Position numbers and translations under genes: made by a program
In this document: positions 24,355 to 33,329 of the stretch, piece after piece
Layout: each line of letters starts with the position of its first letter
Numbering within the stretch: the stretch's first letter is position 1
Notes under the pieces: generated by a model
The model's input: only the letters and a program-made list of their open reading frames with translations
What the model was told of the DNA's origin: nothing
Database searches by the model: none
Assembly (NCBI RefSeq): GCF_900167115.1
Contig: NZ_FUXZ01000003.1
Span: 1 to 64,000, forward strand
Direction of reading: 5' to 3'
Length of the DNA stretch: 64,000 nt
DNA from: Eubacterium uniforme
GTDB lineage: Bacteria > Bacillota > Clostridia > Lachnospirales > Lachnospiraceae

Positions 24355-24792
24355 TTATAGTTCAAGGCACATTTCTTCCATGCCATCTTCAACTAATCCA
24401 GTGCTTTCAAAACCTACTGATTCGTATAAACTTTTAGCTACTGCATTTCCAGGAATTACACCTGTATATACATCTTTAGCTGAATATTCTTCTTTTAAAA
24501 ACTTGATTCCTAATTCTAATGCCTTTCTTCCATAGCCTTTACTTTGATATTGTGAATCAATCAAAAACTTCCAAAGCGTATAATAACCCTTAGCCTCGTA
24601 ATAACCCATCATTATTAATCCAACCACAGTTTCATCTGCATATATAGCAAATGGATATGCGGTATCAAAATACACATAAGCCTGTGCAAGTGCCACAGCT
24701 GTTGAAGATACATATTTTTTCTGTTCTTCCTTTATATCAAGTGCAAGAACTTCTTCTAAATTATCCTGGGTAATTTTCTTTAAAGTTACCAT
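24355..24792 (-). CDS. GNAT acetyltransferase, spermidine/BltD-like
   Basis: The 145-residue GNAT protein has an early ALAQAYVYFDTAYPFAIYAD segment and the acetyl-CoA loop FLIDSQYQSKGYGRKALE. It ends VAKSLYESVGFESTGLVEDG, the layout of BltD and SpeG polyamine acetyltransferases. The combination of Tyr/Asp-rich N-terminus and GYG loop supports a polyamine or diamine substrate, but this was inferred from resemblance only. Confidence 0.8.
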   Translation of the reverse strand: MVTLKKITQDNLEEVLALDIKEEQKKYVSSTAVALAQAYVYFDTAYPFAIYADETVVGLIMMGYYEAKGYYTLWKFLIDSQYQSKGYGRKALELGIKFLKEEYSAKDVYTGVIPGNAVAKSLYESVGFESTGLVEDGMEEMCLEL

Positions 24793-24812
24793 TAAGTACT
24801 CCTAAATATATA

Positions 24813-25727
24813 TTACTTCTTCATATGTAACCAAGTATGAACTCCTTGGTATCTAATCTTTTCGTAGAATTCATTACCTCCACCAGTCATAACTTCTGCG
24901 CCAAGTTCACGCATAACTTTATCATGTCGTGATAGTGCTGCTGCAGCAAGTCCTTTGTGCTGATGAGCTGGTGCTGTACAAAGTGGTTCCATATACGCTA
25001 ATTTATTTTCAGGTACCCACCACATACCTGAAAAGCATGCATACTCTTCATTTTCATCAGCTATTATAACGGTGTAATCATATGTTGCATGTGGTGATGG
25101 AGATAGTGTTGCTCCTAAAACATTTTGATATAATTCATGAGCACTTATACCTCCATTCTTTGTAGGTATATCCCAATCTTTAAACTCACCAAAATCATAA
25201 CTATTAAACCCATCCCATAAACACTTAGCGCATTTTAAAGGATCTGAATCTTTTGAATCAACAAAGTGATATCCTTCTGGAAGTGGATAATCCAATTTTC
25301 CCTTTCTAAAATCAAAATAACGATCCGGTTCTTCGTACTCAACTTTATAACCTCTATTTTTAGCCTCTTCTATAAGTGCAGTTTGTCCACTTACAAAATT
25401 AAGTTCTATAGGTTCTTCAAATTTTGGATATGCATTTTCTGCATATTCTATCATCTCTCCTGCTAAAAACTCATAACCTGGGCGAAGTACAAAGTACATT
25501 GCCGTAACAGGATTCTCATAAAAAACAAAGGCAACTGGTAAGTCACCATCTAACCAAAATCTGTTTAATCTAAAATAATCTCTATCAATCCATGAACTAA
25601 TAACCGCATATTCAAAAAATGGTGCTGCAGGTCCATTAGTTTCTTCATGATTATATACATCAGTCATAAGTTTCCAAACCAGATCTATATCTGTTAATAA
25701 CTGAAATTGTTTTGTTCTTATGTTCAT
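24813..25727 (-). CDS. Tandem GNAT acetyltransferase
   Basis: The 304-residue product contains two GNAT-like halves. The first, about 1-140, has a degenerate fold with MYFVLRPGYEF and EYAENAYPKFEEP. The second, about 150-300, has the active-type loop EPLCTAPAHQHKGLAAAALS and ends with GGGNEFYEKIRYQG. Two-lobe GNATs of this size modify bulky substrates such as aminoglycosides or peptides in known cases. No substrate is implied here. Confidence 0.75.
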   Translation of the reverse strand: MNIRTKQFQLLTDIDLVWKLMTDVYNHEETNGPAAPFFEYAVISSWIDRDYFRLNRFWLDGDLPVAFVFYENPVTAMYFVLRPGYEFLAGEMIEYAENAYPKFEEPIELNFVSGQTALIEEAKNRGYKVEYEEPDRYFDFRKGKLDYPLPEGYHFVDSKDSDPLKCAKCLWDGFNSYDFGEFKDWDIPTKNGGISAHELYQNVLGATLSPSPHATYDYTVIIADENEEYACFSGMWWVPENKLAYMEPLCTAPAHQHKGLAAAALSRHDKVMRELGAEVMTGGGNEFYEKIRYQGVHTWLHMKK

Positions 25728-25745
25728 CTTTCCTCTCCTAACTAG

Positions 25746-26177
25746 TTAAAAATATCCTCTCAAGCCAGCTTCTTCTATTAATTTAGGTTGAATCAACGGA
25801 TAAGTCCAATCTGTTGGTAAATCTTCAAATATGCAAACTTTTTCCATCTCTGAATGAAGTTCGTTTTCAAATTCAGTAATGTTTGCGAAGTACAACATGC
25901 CATACATTTCTTCGCCTGATTCATTAACTCTATTTTTACCTGTGACCGAATAAACACAAACAGGTTCAATCGAATAATCAACTGCACCTGTTTCTTCCTG
26001 TAATTCTCTTTCGGCTGTAACGTCAATTGATTCACCATCTTCTCTATGTCCACCTGGTACTTCATAAGTATCCCTCTCCTTGTGCTTACAAAATACCCAC
26101 TTATCATCAGTTTTAGAAATGATAACCGCGAATTTCAATAATTCGTCATCAACCTTTTCGTAGAATTTTATTTCCAT
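25746..26177 (-). CDS. NUDIX hydrolase
   Basis: ATG at 26177 (GGAGGGC site) gives 143 residues. The NUDIX box is complete, running from GGHREDGES to RELQEETGA (GX5EX7REUXEEXGU) at about 43-65, so Mg2+-dependent cleavage of a nucleoside diphosphate derivative is expected. The flanking VFCKHKERDTYEVPGGH and IFEDLPTDWTYP segments suggest the 8-oxo-dGTPase-like group. Substrate not assigned. Confidence 0.9.
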   Translation of the reverse strand: MEIKFYEKVDDELLKFAVIISKTDDKWVFCKHKERDTYEVPGGHREDGESIDVTAERELQEETGAVDYSIEPVCVYSVTGKNRVNESGEEMYGMLYFANITEFENELHSEMEKVCIFEDLPTDWTYPLIQPKLIEEAGLRGYF

Positions 26178-26195
26178 TTTTTCGCCCTCCAATAA

Positions 26196-26690
26196 CTATA
26201 AATGCTTTTCCATTAAGTAGAATTTACCCTTTCTCCAATTTGCTATACCAACTTCTTCATATCCGTTTTTTTGATACAGTGATAACGCAAATGGATTCTC
26301 ACTAAAAACATCTAACCTTATAGTTTCAACACCTTCACCCTTCAATTCTTTTTCAACAAAACTTAACGTTTGTTTTGCTACCCCTTTATTTTGAAATAAT
26401 GGATTTACACATAACCTATGTATAATTCGATATTCACTATCTAAATATTTCCATTTTCCATTATTATACTGTTCATCATATTCTTTATTTATTGCATATA
26501 TCACTGCAATTTCCCCATCCATCTCTCCAACATACAGAATACCTTTCTCTATATCATCAAGAAAATCACTTTTAGCTGGATAAACTTCATCCCACTGATA
26601 TATGCCATTCTTTTCCATCTCATCAATAGCAGCTGCTATTATATAACATACATTATCAATGTCCTTCTTTTCAGCCAATCTATAATTCAT
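26196..26690 (-). CDS. GNAT-family N-acetyltransferase
   Basis: The 164-residue protein has a typical GNAT layout: MNYRLAEKKDIDNVCYII start, YVGEMDGEIAVIYAIN strand pair, HRLCVNPLFQNKGVAKQTL with the acetyl-CoA loop, and NPFALSLYQKNGYEEVG. The YQWDEVYP segment in the first third is shared with an uncharacterised Clostridia subgroup. Substrate unknown. Confidence 0.87.
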   Translation of the reverse strand: MNYRLAEKKDIDNVCYIIAAAIDEMEKNGIYQWDEVYPAKSDFLDDIEKGILYVGEMDGEIAVIYAINKEYDEQYNNGKWKYLDSEYRIIHRLCVNPLFQNKGVAKQTLSFVEKELKGEGVETIRLDVFSENPFALSLYQKNGYEEVGIANWRKGKFYLMEKHL

Positions 26691-26714
26691 CTACATTTCC
26701 CTCTCAAACTAGCT

Positions 26715-27257
26715 CTATATACCTTTACAGAACTCAACTATCTCCTGCTTTCTTCCTGCAACATCATCTTTATATTCAACTGAACACAAGCCCATATGTG
26801 CACAAGCATCAATTTCTAAATGACCATAAAAATGCTCTATGCTTTGGATTATTCGTTCACACTCTAGCATACTTGGTCCTGTTCTTAGTGCAACAGCATA
26901 CCCCTTCTTTCCACTGCTTATCTTTGCATAAGGTTCATGTGTATTACACCAAGGTGTACATCTATCAATAAAAGCCTTAAACTGTCCAGGAATATCGGCC
27001 CAATATGATGGCGAAACTGAAATAATAATATCAGCATTATCAAGTTCATTCATGATTACATTAACATCATCATCCATAATACACTTCGCAGTATTATGGC
27101 AAGTTCTACAGCCTCTACAAAAATCAAATTTGTAATCATCAATACATATTGATTTAACTTCATATTTTTTTATTAATTCCTCAGAAATTATTCTAATAAT
27201 TTCTGCTGTAGCTCCAGTTTTCACTGGACTACAATTTATTAATAGTACCTTCTTCAT
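26715..27257 (-). CDS. Flavodoxin-family NAD(P)H-dependent oxidoreductase
   Basis: ATG at 27257 (GGAGG, four bases) gives 180 residues. The FMN site is VLLINCSPVKTGATAEI; the FDFCRGCRTCHNTAKC block at about 52-67 carries four Cys, as in iron-sulfur flavoprotein-like reductases; and SPSYWADIPGQFKAFIDRC is the second FMN loop. It probably reduces quinones or other small electron acceptors in the cytoplasm. The Cys cluster may bind a cluster or be redox-active. Confidence 0.87.
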   Translation of the reverse strand: MKKVLLINCSPVKTGATAEIIRIISEELIKKYEVKSICIDDYKFDFCRGCRTCHNTAKCIMDDDVNVIMNELDNADIIISVSPSYWADIPGQFKAFIDRCTPWCNTHEPYAKISSGKKGYAVALRTGPSMLECERIIQSIEHFYGHLEIDACAHMGLCSVEYKDDVAGRKQEIVEFCKGI

Positions 27258-27296
27258 TAAGCCTCCTTCATGGAAAATAAACACGCTATTATTATT

Positions 27297-28052
27297 TTAC
27301 TTTACGCAGCCTATATAAGCAACCGAATCATTATCTATTTTTACAATTTTACCATCCGAATACTTATCAAATATCTCTATTATCTCTTTCATGTATTCTT
27401 CATATCCTTCATCACCCTCTTTAATCGAATATGAGCCCGATAAACTTCTAGCAATAAATTTATCTTTATCATAAAAAAGTGAATTACTAAATGAGACATA
27501 ATCATATTGATTATTAAAGAAATCTTTAATACGCTGGTCATCTTTAACTATTCCACCAGCAAATCCTTTGAAGTTCGGACAATATTTTTCATAGACATTA
27601 CGAAGATCTTTGTTTATTGGATCAGATTCATCTCTGACATTCCATATCAGAGCAACTCTACCATCATTCTTTATTATTCTTGAACACTCATCTCTAAACT
27701 TTTCAACATCAAACCAATGAAAAGCCTGTGCTGTCGTAATAAAATCAACAGAATCATTTGTAAGCGTGGTATTCTCCGCTCCACCATTAACTGAATGAAA
27801 TTTCTCATAACCACCTAATTCATCACATGCAACTCTTCTCATGTCATCATTCGGTTCTACAGAATATACCTCATTCCCCCTATCTAAAAGATGCCTTGAA
27901 AACTTACCTGTTCCAGACCCAATATCAGCTATAACTGATGTTTTTGAAAGTCCAAACTTTTCATAAAAACAATCAATTAATTCCATGGCATAACTTGGTC
28001 TTCCCTGTGTGTAATCATCTGCATATCCGTCAAATTTCTTAGTTGTGTCCAT
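27297..28052 (-). CDS. Class I SAM-dependent methyltransferase
   Basis: ATG at 28052 follows TGGAGG. The 251 residues open MDTTKKFDGYADDYTQGRPS, the usual start of Methyltransf_11-type enzymes, with motif I VIADIGSGTGKFSRHLL, motif II SVEPNDDMRRVA, and motif IV-like ITTAQAFHWFDV. AFHWFD is typical of the small-molecule and trans-aconitate methyltransferase group. Substrate unknown. Confidence 0.9.
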   Translation of the reverse strand: MDTTKKFDGYADDYTQGRPSYAMELIDCFYEKFGLSKTSVIADIGSGTGKFSRHLLDRGNEVYSVEPNDDMRRVACDELGGYEKFHSVNGGAENTTLTNDSVDFITTAQAFHWFDVEKFRDECSRIIKNDGRVALIWNVRDESDPINKDLRNVYEKYCPNFKGFAGGIVKDDQRIKDFFNNQYDYVSFSNSLFYDKDKFIARSLSGSYSIKEGDEGYEEYMKEIIEIFDKYSDGKIVKIDNDSVAYIGCVK

Positions 28053-28075
28053 AACTACCTCCATTTTAAAGAAAT

Positions 28076-28098
28076 CGAGTGACATCACTTGCCACTCG
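28076..28098 (-). terminator. Hairpin after the YbjQ gene
   Basis: CGAGTG (28076-28081) pairs with CACTCG (28093-28098), with inner pairing, followed on the minus strand by ATTTCTTT. A moderate terminator between the YbjQ and methyltransferase genes. Confidence 0.5.
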
Positions 28099-28112
28099 GT
28101 TTCATTTATACT

Positions 28113-28433
28113 TTATTGAATAACAACTGCTGTGCCTGAAGCAGTAACCATTAACATACCATTATCTGAGCCTAACACTTCATAATCAATATCAACACCA
28201 ACAACAGCATTTGCTCCAAGCTGTGAAGCTCGCTGCTCCATCTCTGTAACAGCCTGCTGTCTTGCGTTAATTAATTCATCTTCATAAGTTGTTGAACGGC
28301 CTCCGAAAAAGTTTGATAAACCAGCTGTAAAATCCTTTATTACATTTACACCTGCTACTACTTCACCGAATACAATTCCTCTGTACTCTACAATTGTTTT
28401 ACCTTCAATTGAAGGTGTTGTTGTTGAAATCAT
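28113..28433 (-). CDS. YbjQ/UPF0145 family protein
   Basis: The 106-residue protein matches UPF0145: [19 protein letters not shown], then [20 protein letters not shown] and [12 protein letters not shown] with an [11 protein letters not shown] end. The family forms a pentameric dodecin-like fold in solved members and has no firm function. Length is normal. It starts at an ATG with a GGAGG site. Confidence 0.9.
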   Translation of the reverse strand: MISTTTPSIEGKTIVEYRGIVFGEVVAGVNVIKDFTAGLSNFFGGRSTTYEDELINARQQAVTEMEQRASQLGANAVVGVDIDYEVLGSDNGMLMVTASGTAVVIQ

Positions 28434-28451
28434 GTTTCAATTCCTCCTTTA

Positions 28452-28817
28452 TTATTCATGTATTATATCATTTAATTTACACTTTATGTTTTTTATATCT
28501 TCATCTTTAACATCACCATGTAAATCAAATATGCATATTTCACCAATCTTAACTGATTCCATTAATCCTCTTAAATAGACCTGTGCTATATGATTTGCAC
28601 ATACTCGACAATCAAATAAATCCTTAAGAACATATGCAGGTGTTATATCATCTGCATCCTTTATGTTTAATTCATTCAGCAAATACATATGGAGAATTCT
28701 AGCTGAATTTCTTCTATCAATCTGATTATCCTTATTAATCAAATCCTGTTCTTCAACCCAACTTTTTTCAGTCCATTTTTCTCCAATTAAGTTTATCATA
28801 AATTCATTTATAGTCAA
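28452..28817 (-). CDS. Hypothetical protein with CxxC motif
   Basis: The 121-residue protein is not recognised. It has a helical pattern: NSARILHMYLLNELNIKDAD, then YVLKDLFDCRVCANHIAQVY, which contains a CRVC motif, and a more polar C-terminus. The middle part loosely recalls an SLH-type helix pair, but no repeat is complete and no signal peptide exists. A metal- or thiol-type site at the CxxC is possible. Confidence 0.55.
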   Translation of the reverse strand: MTINEFMINLIGEKWTEKSWVEEQDLINKDNQIDRRNSARILHMYLLNELNIKDADDITPAYVLKDLFDCRVCANHIAQVYLRGLMESVKIGEICIFDLHGDVKDEDIKNIKCKLNDIIHE

Positions 28818-28824
28818 AACAAAT

Positions 28825-29376
28825 CTATCCTTTCAAAGCCTCAACTACAGCATTCTTAACTTCATCCATGTCAACTGTTGGCTCAAATCTTGCAATAACT
28901 TCACCTGCTCTATTAACTAAGAACTTTGTAAAATTCCACTTAATGTATGCTTTATCACCATACTTTTTATTATTTGCATTAGCGAATGTATTAAGTGCAA
29001 CATTCTTTACTCCTTTACCAAATCCTTCAAAAGGTTTTTCAGTTGCAAGAAAAGCAAATAAAGGAATTGCATCATCACCATTGACATCAATCTTAGCAAA
29101 TCTCGGAAATTCTGTTCCAAATTTCATAGTACAAAACTCATTGATTTTATCATCTGAGTCCGGTGCCTGACCTGCGAATTGATTACAAGGAAAATCTAAT
29201 ATTTCTAATCCTTGTTCTTTAAGTTCCTTATACATTGCTTCTAATGGATCATAATGAGGTGTAAATCCACAACCTGTTGCAGTGTTAACTATTAATAATA
29301 CCTTGCCCTCATAATCCTTTAAACTAACGTCATTACCTTGATTGTCTTTTACTGTAAAATCATAAACTGTAGCCAT
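28825..29376 (-). CDS. Glutathione peroxidase family thiol peroxidase
   Basis: The 183-residue protein has the GPx features: peroxidatic Cys36 in NTATGCGFTPHY, the FPCNQFAGQ motif with Gln, and KWNFTKFLV with Trp and Asn completing the tetrad. In bacteria lacking glutathione such Cys-type GPx enzymes use thioredoxin. Second Cys (FPCNQF) could resolve the disulfide. Expected cytoplasmic peroxide defence. Confidence 0.93.
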   Translation of the reverse strand: MATVYDFTVKDNQGNDVSLKDYEGKVLLIVNTATGCGFTPHYDPLEAMYKELKEQGLEILDFPCNQFAGQAPDSDDKINEFCTMKFGTEFPRFAKIDVNGDDAIPLFAFLATEKPFEGFGKGVKNVALNTFANANNKKYGDKAYIKWNFTKFLVNRAGEVIARFEPTVDMDEVKNAVVEALKG

Positions 29377-29397
29377 AAATCCTCCTTCTCCTTACAC

Positions 29398-31182
29398 CTA
29401 ACCTTCTACTGGTGTAATTACAATTGTTAAATTATCAGTTGCTAAAAGTTTTTCTGCCCCATAAATCTTATTAGTAAAATAATCAGCTTCTATAATTTTT
29501 TTCTCCTTAGTCCAAACATCCATTATTTCAAACTTTGAAGCATCAAAAAATATATCCGCATTAACCATCTTGTTTCCTATATATTCTCTTATCAAATCAA
29601 GACTTACTTTTATTTCATCTTCTCTATCACCCATACCAACATTAATAAATGATAAAGCAATACTTCCATTAGCAAGTGGTTTAGCTAAAACATCCAGTCT
29701 ATCGTTGTCACGAATATAAGTTGTATCTGGCGCTACAGCCTTAGTTGTATAAATTCGCTTCGCCTGTACACCAAGTTTATCCTGATTAAGTGCAATAACA
29801 TCTTCATTACTAATTATATTATAAATCCAGTCTCCCTTAGAAACGTTTCTTAAATCCATACCAAGCATAAGAGGTGAATTCACCATGCACCACATTGTCA
29901 TATGTGTTTTACACATTGTTTCGTTAAGACCATCCATGCCAATCATTAACATATCTGGATCATTCCATCCCTTATCAAGTCCAGCAAATTCATCCATTAT
30001 AACAACTTTGTTATATTGAGAAGTTACACTTACTGTATAAGCTCCTTCCCATGAACCATGACCACTATCACCATCTGATCCAACCTGGAATGTTATATCA
30101 TTAAGAATTCTCCATGAATCACCAACTTTATATCCCCAGTTATGAGGACCCGTTTTTCCCCATTCACAGATAGAAAATACTATATCTCTATCAGATCCTG
30201 TTTTTTCAAAACCTTCCTTAATTCTTGCATAAGAAGTAAGTGTATTCTCCTGACGTCTGTGATTCATTAAACGTAAAACATTTTCACCTTTATTTAATTT
30301 TATCTTTATATTTTCACCATTATATAAATCATCAAAATAGTACTTTGTATTATCTTTTCCAACTGCAACTTGAAGCCATGATCCACATCCTTCTGTTTCA
30401 CCAAGAATACAATCAACAGATAAATTATATTCTCCATCTTCAGGTGCATTTACACTTAGTTGCAATTCACTACTAAGTTCACCTACTGGTGATGCATCAG
30501 GTCCAGTACCATCGAATGTACCAATTCCTGTTACATATTCTCCTTGAACAAATGCACGACTTCCTGTTATAATTCCATCTTTAACTGCAGATAATTCAAT
30601 TGTTGTTTTTGAATCATCTACTGCTTCTATTTTCACTCCCTTAATCTTAGGAGCAAATGTGAACTTTGCATTTGCTGGGTTTGAAAATGTTGCATTATCC
30701 CAAACATTATAACAATTATCAACCTTAAGGAAATCTATCTTCCAATCGATGTAATCCTTAGTATCAACATCTTCATATCCACAAGTTCCAACTTCAAGTC
30801 CAGAACATAAATGTGATCCAACATCATTATACATACCAAACTTTAAGCCTTTATCATGCACATAATCTGATAAAGCCATAAAGCCACTTGGAAACTTCTT
30901 TCCATCTGATGCTAAATGTCCATCAACTCTTGTTGCCTTATAACATCCATCATCTAATATAACGTAACTATAACCTAATTTATCTAGACCTAATTCTACT
31001 ATCTTTTCAGCCATGGCTTTTGTTAATTCTTCAGTATTACCACTACCGAATGCATTCCAACTATTCCATCCCATAGCTGGTAATCTTCCCTTATTACCAT
31101 ATAAAACTTCGCCATTTTTAAAGGAGTCAAATCTATACTTATTATCATTAATTACTGCTGGTTTTTCAAATTTCTTATCCAT
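29398..31182 (-). CDS. GH27-like alpha-galactosidase with inserted beta-sandwich
   Basis: The ATG at 31182 (GAGAG) gives 594 residues. The barrel starts MGWNSWNAFGSG, continues LGYSYVILDDGCYK and FLKVDNCY (nucleophile Asp near 155). A beta-rich stretch of about 165 residues with no barrel features follows (165-330), and the barrel then resumes FSICEWGKTGPHNW and has GWNDPDMLMIG (acid/base Asp near 408). GH27 alpha-galactosidases act on terminal alpha-galactosides. The insert resembles a carbohydrate-binding module. No signal peptide, so the enzyme hydrolyses imported oligosaccharides. Neighbour is an SGNH esterase. Confidence 0.87.
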   Translation of the reverse strand: MDKKFEKPAVINDNKYRFDSFKNGEVLYGNKGRLPAMGWNSWNAFGSGNTEELTKAMAEKIVELGLDKLGYSYVILDDGCYKATRVDGHLASDGKKFPSGFMALSDYVHDKGLKFGMYNDVGSHLCSGLEVGTCGYEDVDTKDYIDWKIDFLKVDNCYNVWDNATFSNPANAKFTFAPKIKGVKIEAVDDSKTTIELSAVKDGIITGSRAFVQGEYVTGIGTFDGTGPDASPVGELSSELQLSVNAPEDGEYNLSVDCILGETEGCGSWLQVAVGKDNTKYYFDDLYNGENIKIKLNKGENVLRLMNHRRQENTLTSYARIKEGFEKTGSDRDIVFSICEWGKTGPHNWGYKVGDSWRILNDITFQVGSDGDSGHGSWEGAYTVSVTSQYNKVVIMDEFAGLDKGWNDPDMLMIGMDGLNETMCKTHMTMWCMVNSPLMLGMDLRNVSKGDWIYNIISNEDVIALNQDKLGVQAKRIYTTKAVAPDTTYIRDNDRLDVLAKPLANGSIALSFINVGMGDREDEIKVSLDLIREYIGNKMVNADIFFDASKFEIMDVWTKEKKIIEADYFTNKIYGAEKLLATDNLTIVITPVEG

Positions 31183-31236
31183 GTGTTTTCTCTCTTTCAT
31201 TTATTTTAAACACATCATCTAAATACAAAGCTCAAA

Positions 31237-32190
31237 CTAAAAATTTATTCTTCTAATTTCCTCAACTAAGTTCCTTCCGTACACTTCAGTTCCAAGGCAA
31301 TTAGGATGAAGATTATCAAGGAAATACTCACTAAGATGTGGAACTAACTTAAATCCATCAACAACTGTAATGTTTTTGTACTTACTTACTATGTTCTTAA
31401 TACCATCGCAAAACTTAATAAGTGTTGGTAAGCCATCTTCAGAATCACCTCTCCAAAGCGGAGTAATACATATAATTGGAATTTCTTCTCCATATATGCC
31501 TAATAATGTTTCATAATATTCCTCAACATCCTTAAGTGCATTCTCCTCACCATACTGATTAGTTCCTAATGCAACTATAATCTTATCTGGATTATATCCA
31601 TCCATCTTCATTAATGATTTTTTATCATAGATATATCCACCTATACCTTGATTTAAAATATCATAATTTAAAATTCTATTTGCTACATTAACATATGTCT
31701 GAGATGATCTAAGCGGTCCATATCCCTGTGTAATCGAATCACCTAACCACAAAACTTTCTCATTCTTTGATACTGTTTCGTATTCAGAATTAATATCAAA
31801 GTTTTTGATTAAAACTGTAGCATCTACAGGAAGATAAATAGCAACTTTCTTTTTACCTTCTGGTAATGAAAAACTAATGTTTCCTTCTTCCTTTAAATCC
31901 TTCACATAAACAATCTCTGTTATAAGTCCATCAACCAATACTTCAAAAGAATCTTCTGAACATTTCCAAACAAACTTATAATCAAATGAAACCTGTGTTG
32001 CATCAGAAATAAACTCTATTGTTTTACCCGTTGATGCATCACATCTTTCAAACCACATTTCAAAAGTGCCTTCAAAATACTCCATCTGTGGCTTAGAATA
32101 CTGATATGCTCTTAAATATCCATCTTCCACTTCCTCAAATGAATAAACACCACAATAAATCTTCTTTAATTCTTCGTTTGTAATAGCCAT
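31237..32190 (-). CDS. SGNH/GDSL esterase with N-terminal beta domain
   Basis: The 317-residue protein has an N-terminal beta-sandwich (about 1-140) and a C-terminal SGNH hydrolase: block I VLWLGDSITQGYG (Ser near 151), block II Gly in NQGIGGY, block III VALGTNQYG, and block V DNLHPNCLG with the catalytic Asp-His. Two-domain layout resembles CE2-type acetyl-xylan or mannan esterases. It sits beside the GH27 enzyme on the same strand, so deacetylation of galactose-containing oligosaccharides is plausible. No signal peptide. Confidence 0.87.
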   Translation of the reverse strand: MAITNEELKKIYCGVYSFEEVEDGYLRAYQYSKPQMEYFEGTFEMWFERCDASTGKTIEFISDATQVSFDYKFVWKCSEDSFEVLVDGLITEIVYVKDLKEEGNISFSLPEGKKKVAIYLPVDATVLIKNFDINSEYETVSKNEKVLWLGDSITQGYGPLRSSQTYVNVANRILNYDILNQGIGGYIYDKKSLMKMDGYNPDKIIVALGTNQYGEENALKDVEEYYETLLGIYGEEIPIICITPLWRGDSEDGLPTLIKFCDGIKNIVSKYKNITVVDGFKLVPHLSEYFLDNLHPNCLGTEVYGRNLVEEIRRINF

Positions 32191-32319
32191 AACAAACTCC
32201 TTTTCTTCTTTCGTTTTATTCTAAAACGCTTCATCAAAATACAAACTCTTACCTCTTCCTACTATACCATAAAACCCCTTATGAATATATAAAAATAATG
32301 CAAAAATATTAATTATTTT

Positions 32320-33141
32320 CTAATCCCAGATTGCATCTTCTCCCGTCACTTTTTCACCCCAAAAAGATGCCCATTTTTCACAGAATAACCATGTGTATCG
32401 TAATTTATATTTATTACGTATTTGTTGAAATTTTGGGATACTTCCCCAAGCTATTGATGGAATACCAATTATGATGGGATAAAGTGGTCCTAGGAGCAAT
32501 GCTTGAAAGGTATGACCGTACTCGTGAACTGTTACCTTATTGCAGTAATCAAGTCGACCTTTTTTGTCCTCTTCATTAGGTGTAAATATGAATAAGCCCA
32601 TGGATAATCCTGAATTTGCTGGCCAAACTGTTTGAATCACACCTCTATAATATCTATGCTTACACTTTAAAAATCTAAGATAAATATAAAAGCCTGCACA
32701 TGTTTGCAAGAATCCCCATGTCAAATGAATAAATACGCCTATTGGATACCACCACTGTCTATCATTAACCCACTTCGTTTCTACTGCTAAATATATGCCT
32801 ATAACAAATAATCCGAGCAGATATGCAACTATATCATTAATATCAAAAAATCCACCTAAAACGATACCTATAAAAGATCTTTTATCAATTCCTAATTTAC
32901 CTGTTATATTAACCGCCTGAAGAATTTCAGCCATCCATCCCATGTAATAACAAAGTATTGGCAATACATACACAGAAAAGATATTATTTTTTGCGAAGAA
33001 AATAAATCTAAGCATAAAATATAGTGTTGGTATAACCAAGATATCACCCAAATATCCACGCACTATCCCAGTTGCATATTTCCCTATTATCACTTCAATC
33101 AACAAACAAACTACAAATGAACAAAAATATCTAATTCGCAC
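32320..33141 (-). CDS. DUF2809 - HEYGH metalloprotease-like fusion
   Basis: Residues 1-130 match DUF2809, a four-helix membrane unit, opening MRIRYFCSFVVCLLIEVIIG and including YMGWMAEILQAVN. Residues 140-273 carry a different module with more helices, VIQTVWPANSGLSMGLFIF, VHEYGHTFQALLLGPLYP (an HExxH-type zinc motif as HEYGH), GIPSIAWGSIP and a SFWGEKVTGE end. Each half occurs separately in other Clostridia. The fusion is read through without a break. Protease activity is possible but unproven. An AGGAC-type ribosome site is present. Confidence 0.75.
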   Translation of the reverse strand: MRIRYFCSFVVCLLIEVIIGKYATGIVRGYLGDILVIPTLYFMLRFIFFAKNNIFSVYVLPILCYYMGWMAEILQAVNITGKLGIDKRSFIGIVLGGFFDINDIVAYLLGLFVIGIYLAVETKWVNDRQWWYPIGVFIHLTWGFLQTCAGFYIYLRFLKCKHRYYRGVIQTVWPANSGLSMGLFIFTPNEEDKKGRLDYCNKVTVHEYGHTFQALLLGPLYPIIIGIPSIAWGSIPKFQQIRNKYKLRYTWLFCEKWASFWGEKVTGEDAIWD

Positions 33142-33241
33142 TTATAAGTCCTCCAAATTCGTTTCCCATAATATAAACTATACTACAAATTCTCAAAACT
33201 TTATAGTGCAAACTGTAATAAATCAGAGTGACAAATGTAAT

Positions 33242-33291
33242 AAAAAAGTACCTTAAATGTAAACATATAAACGTCTACGCTTAAGGTACTG
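33242..33291 (-). terminator. Terminator after the LCM-type methyltransferase gene
   Basis: AGTACCTTAA pairs with TTAAGGTACT across a 24-base loop, followed by TTTTTTATT on the minus strand. Confidence 0.8.
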
Positions 33292-33329
33292 TTTTACTTA
33301 TATATTATTTGCACCAAAACAACTTATTC

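Noticed and set aside
18253-32190. Integron-type cassette array
   Set aside because: No attC-like repeats, no integrase, and several genes overlap, which cassettes do not.
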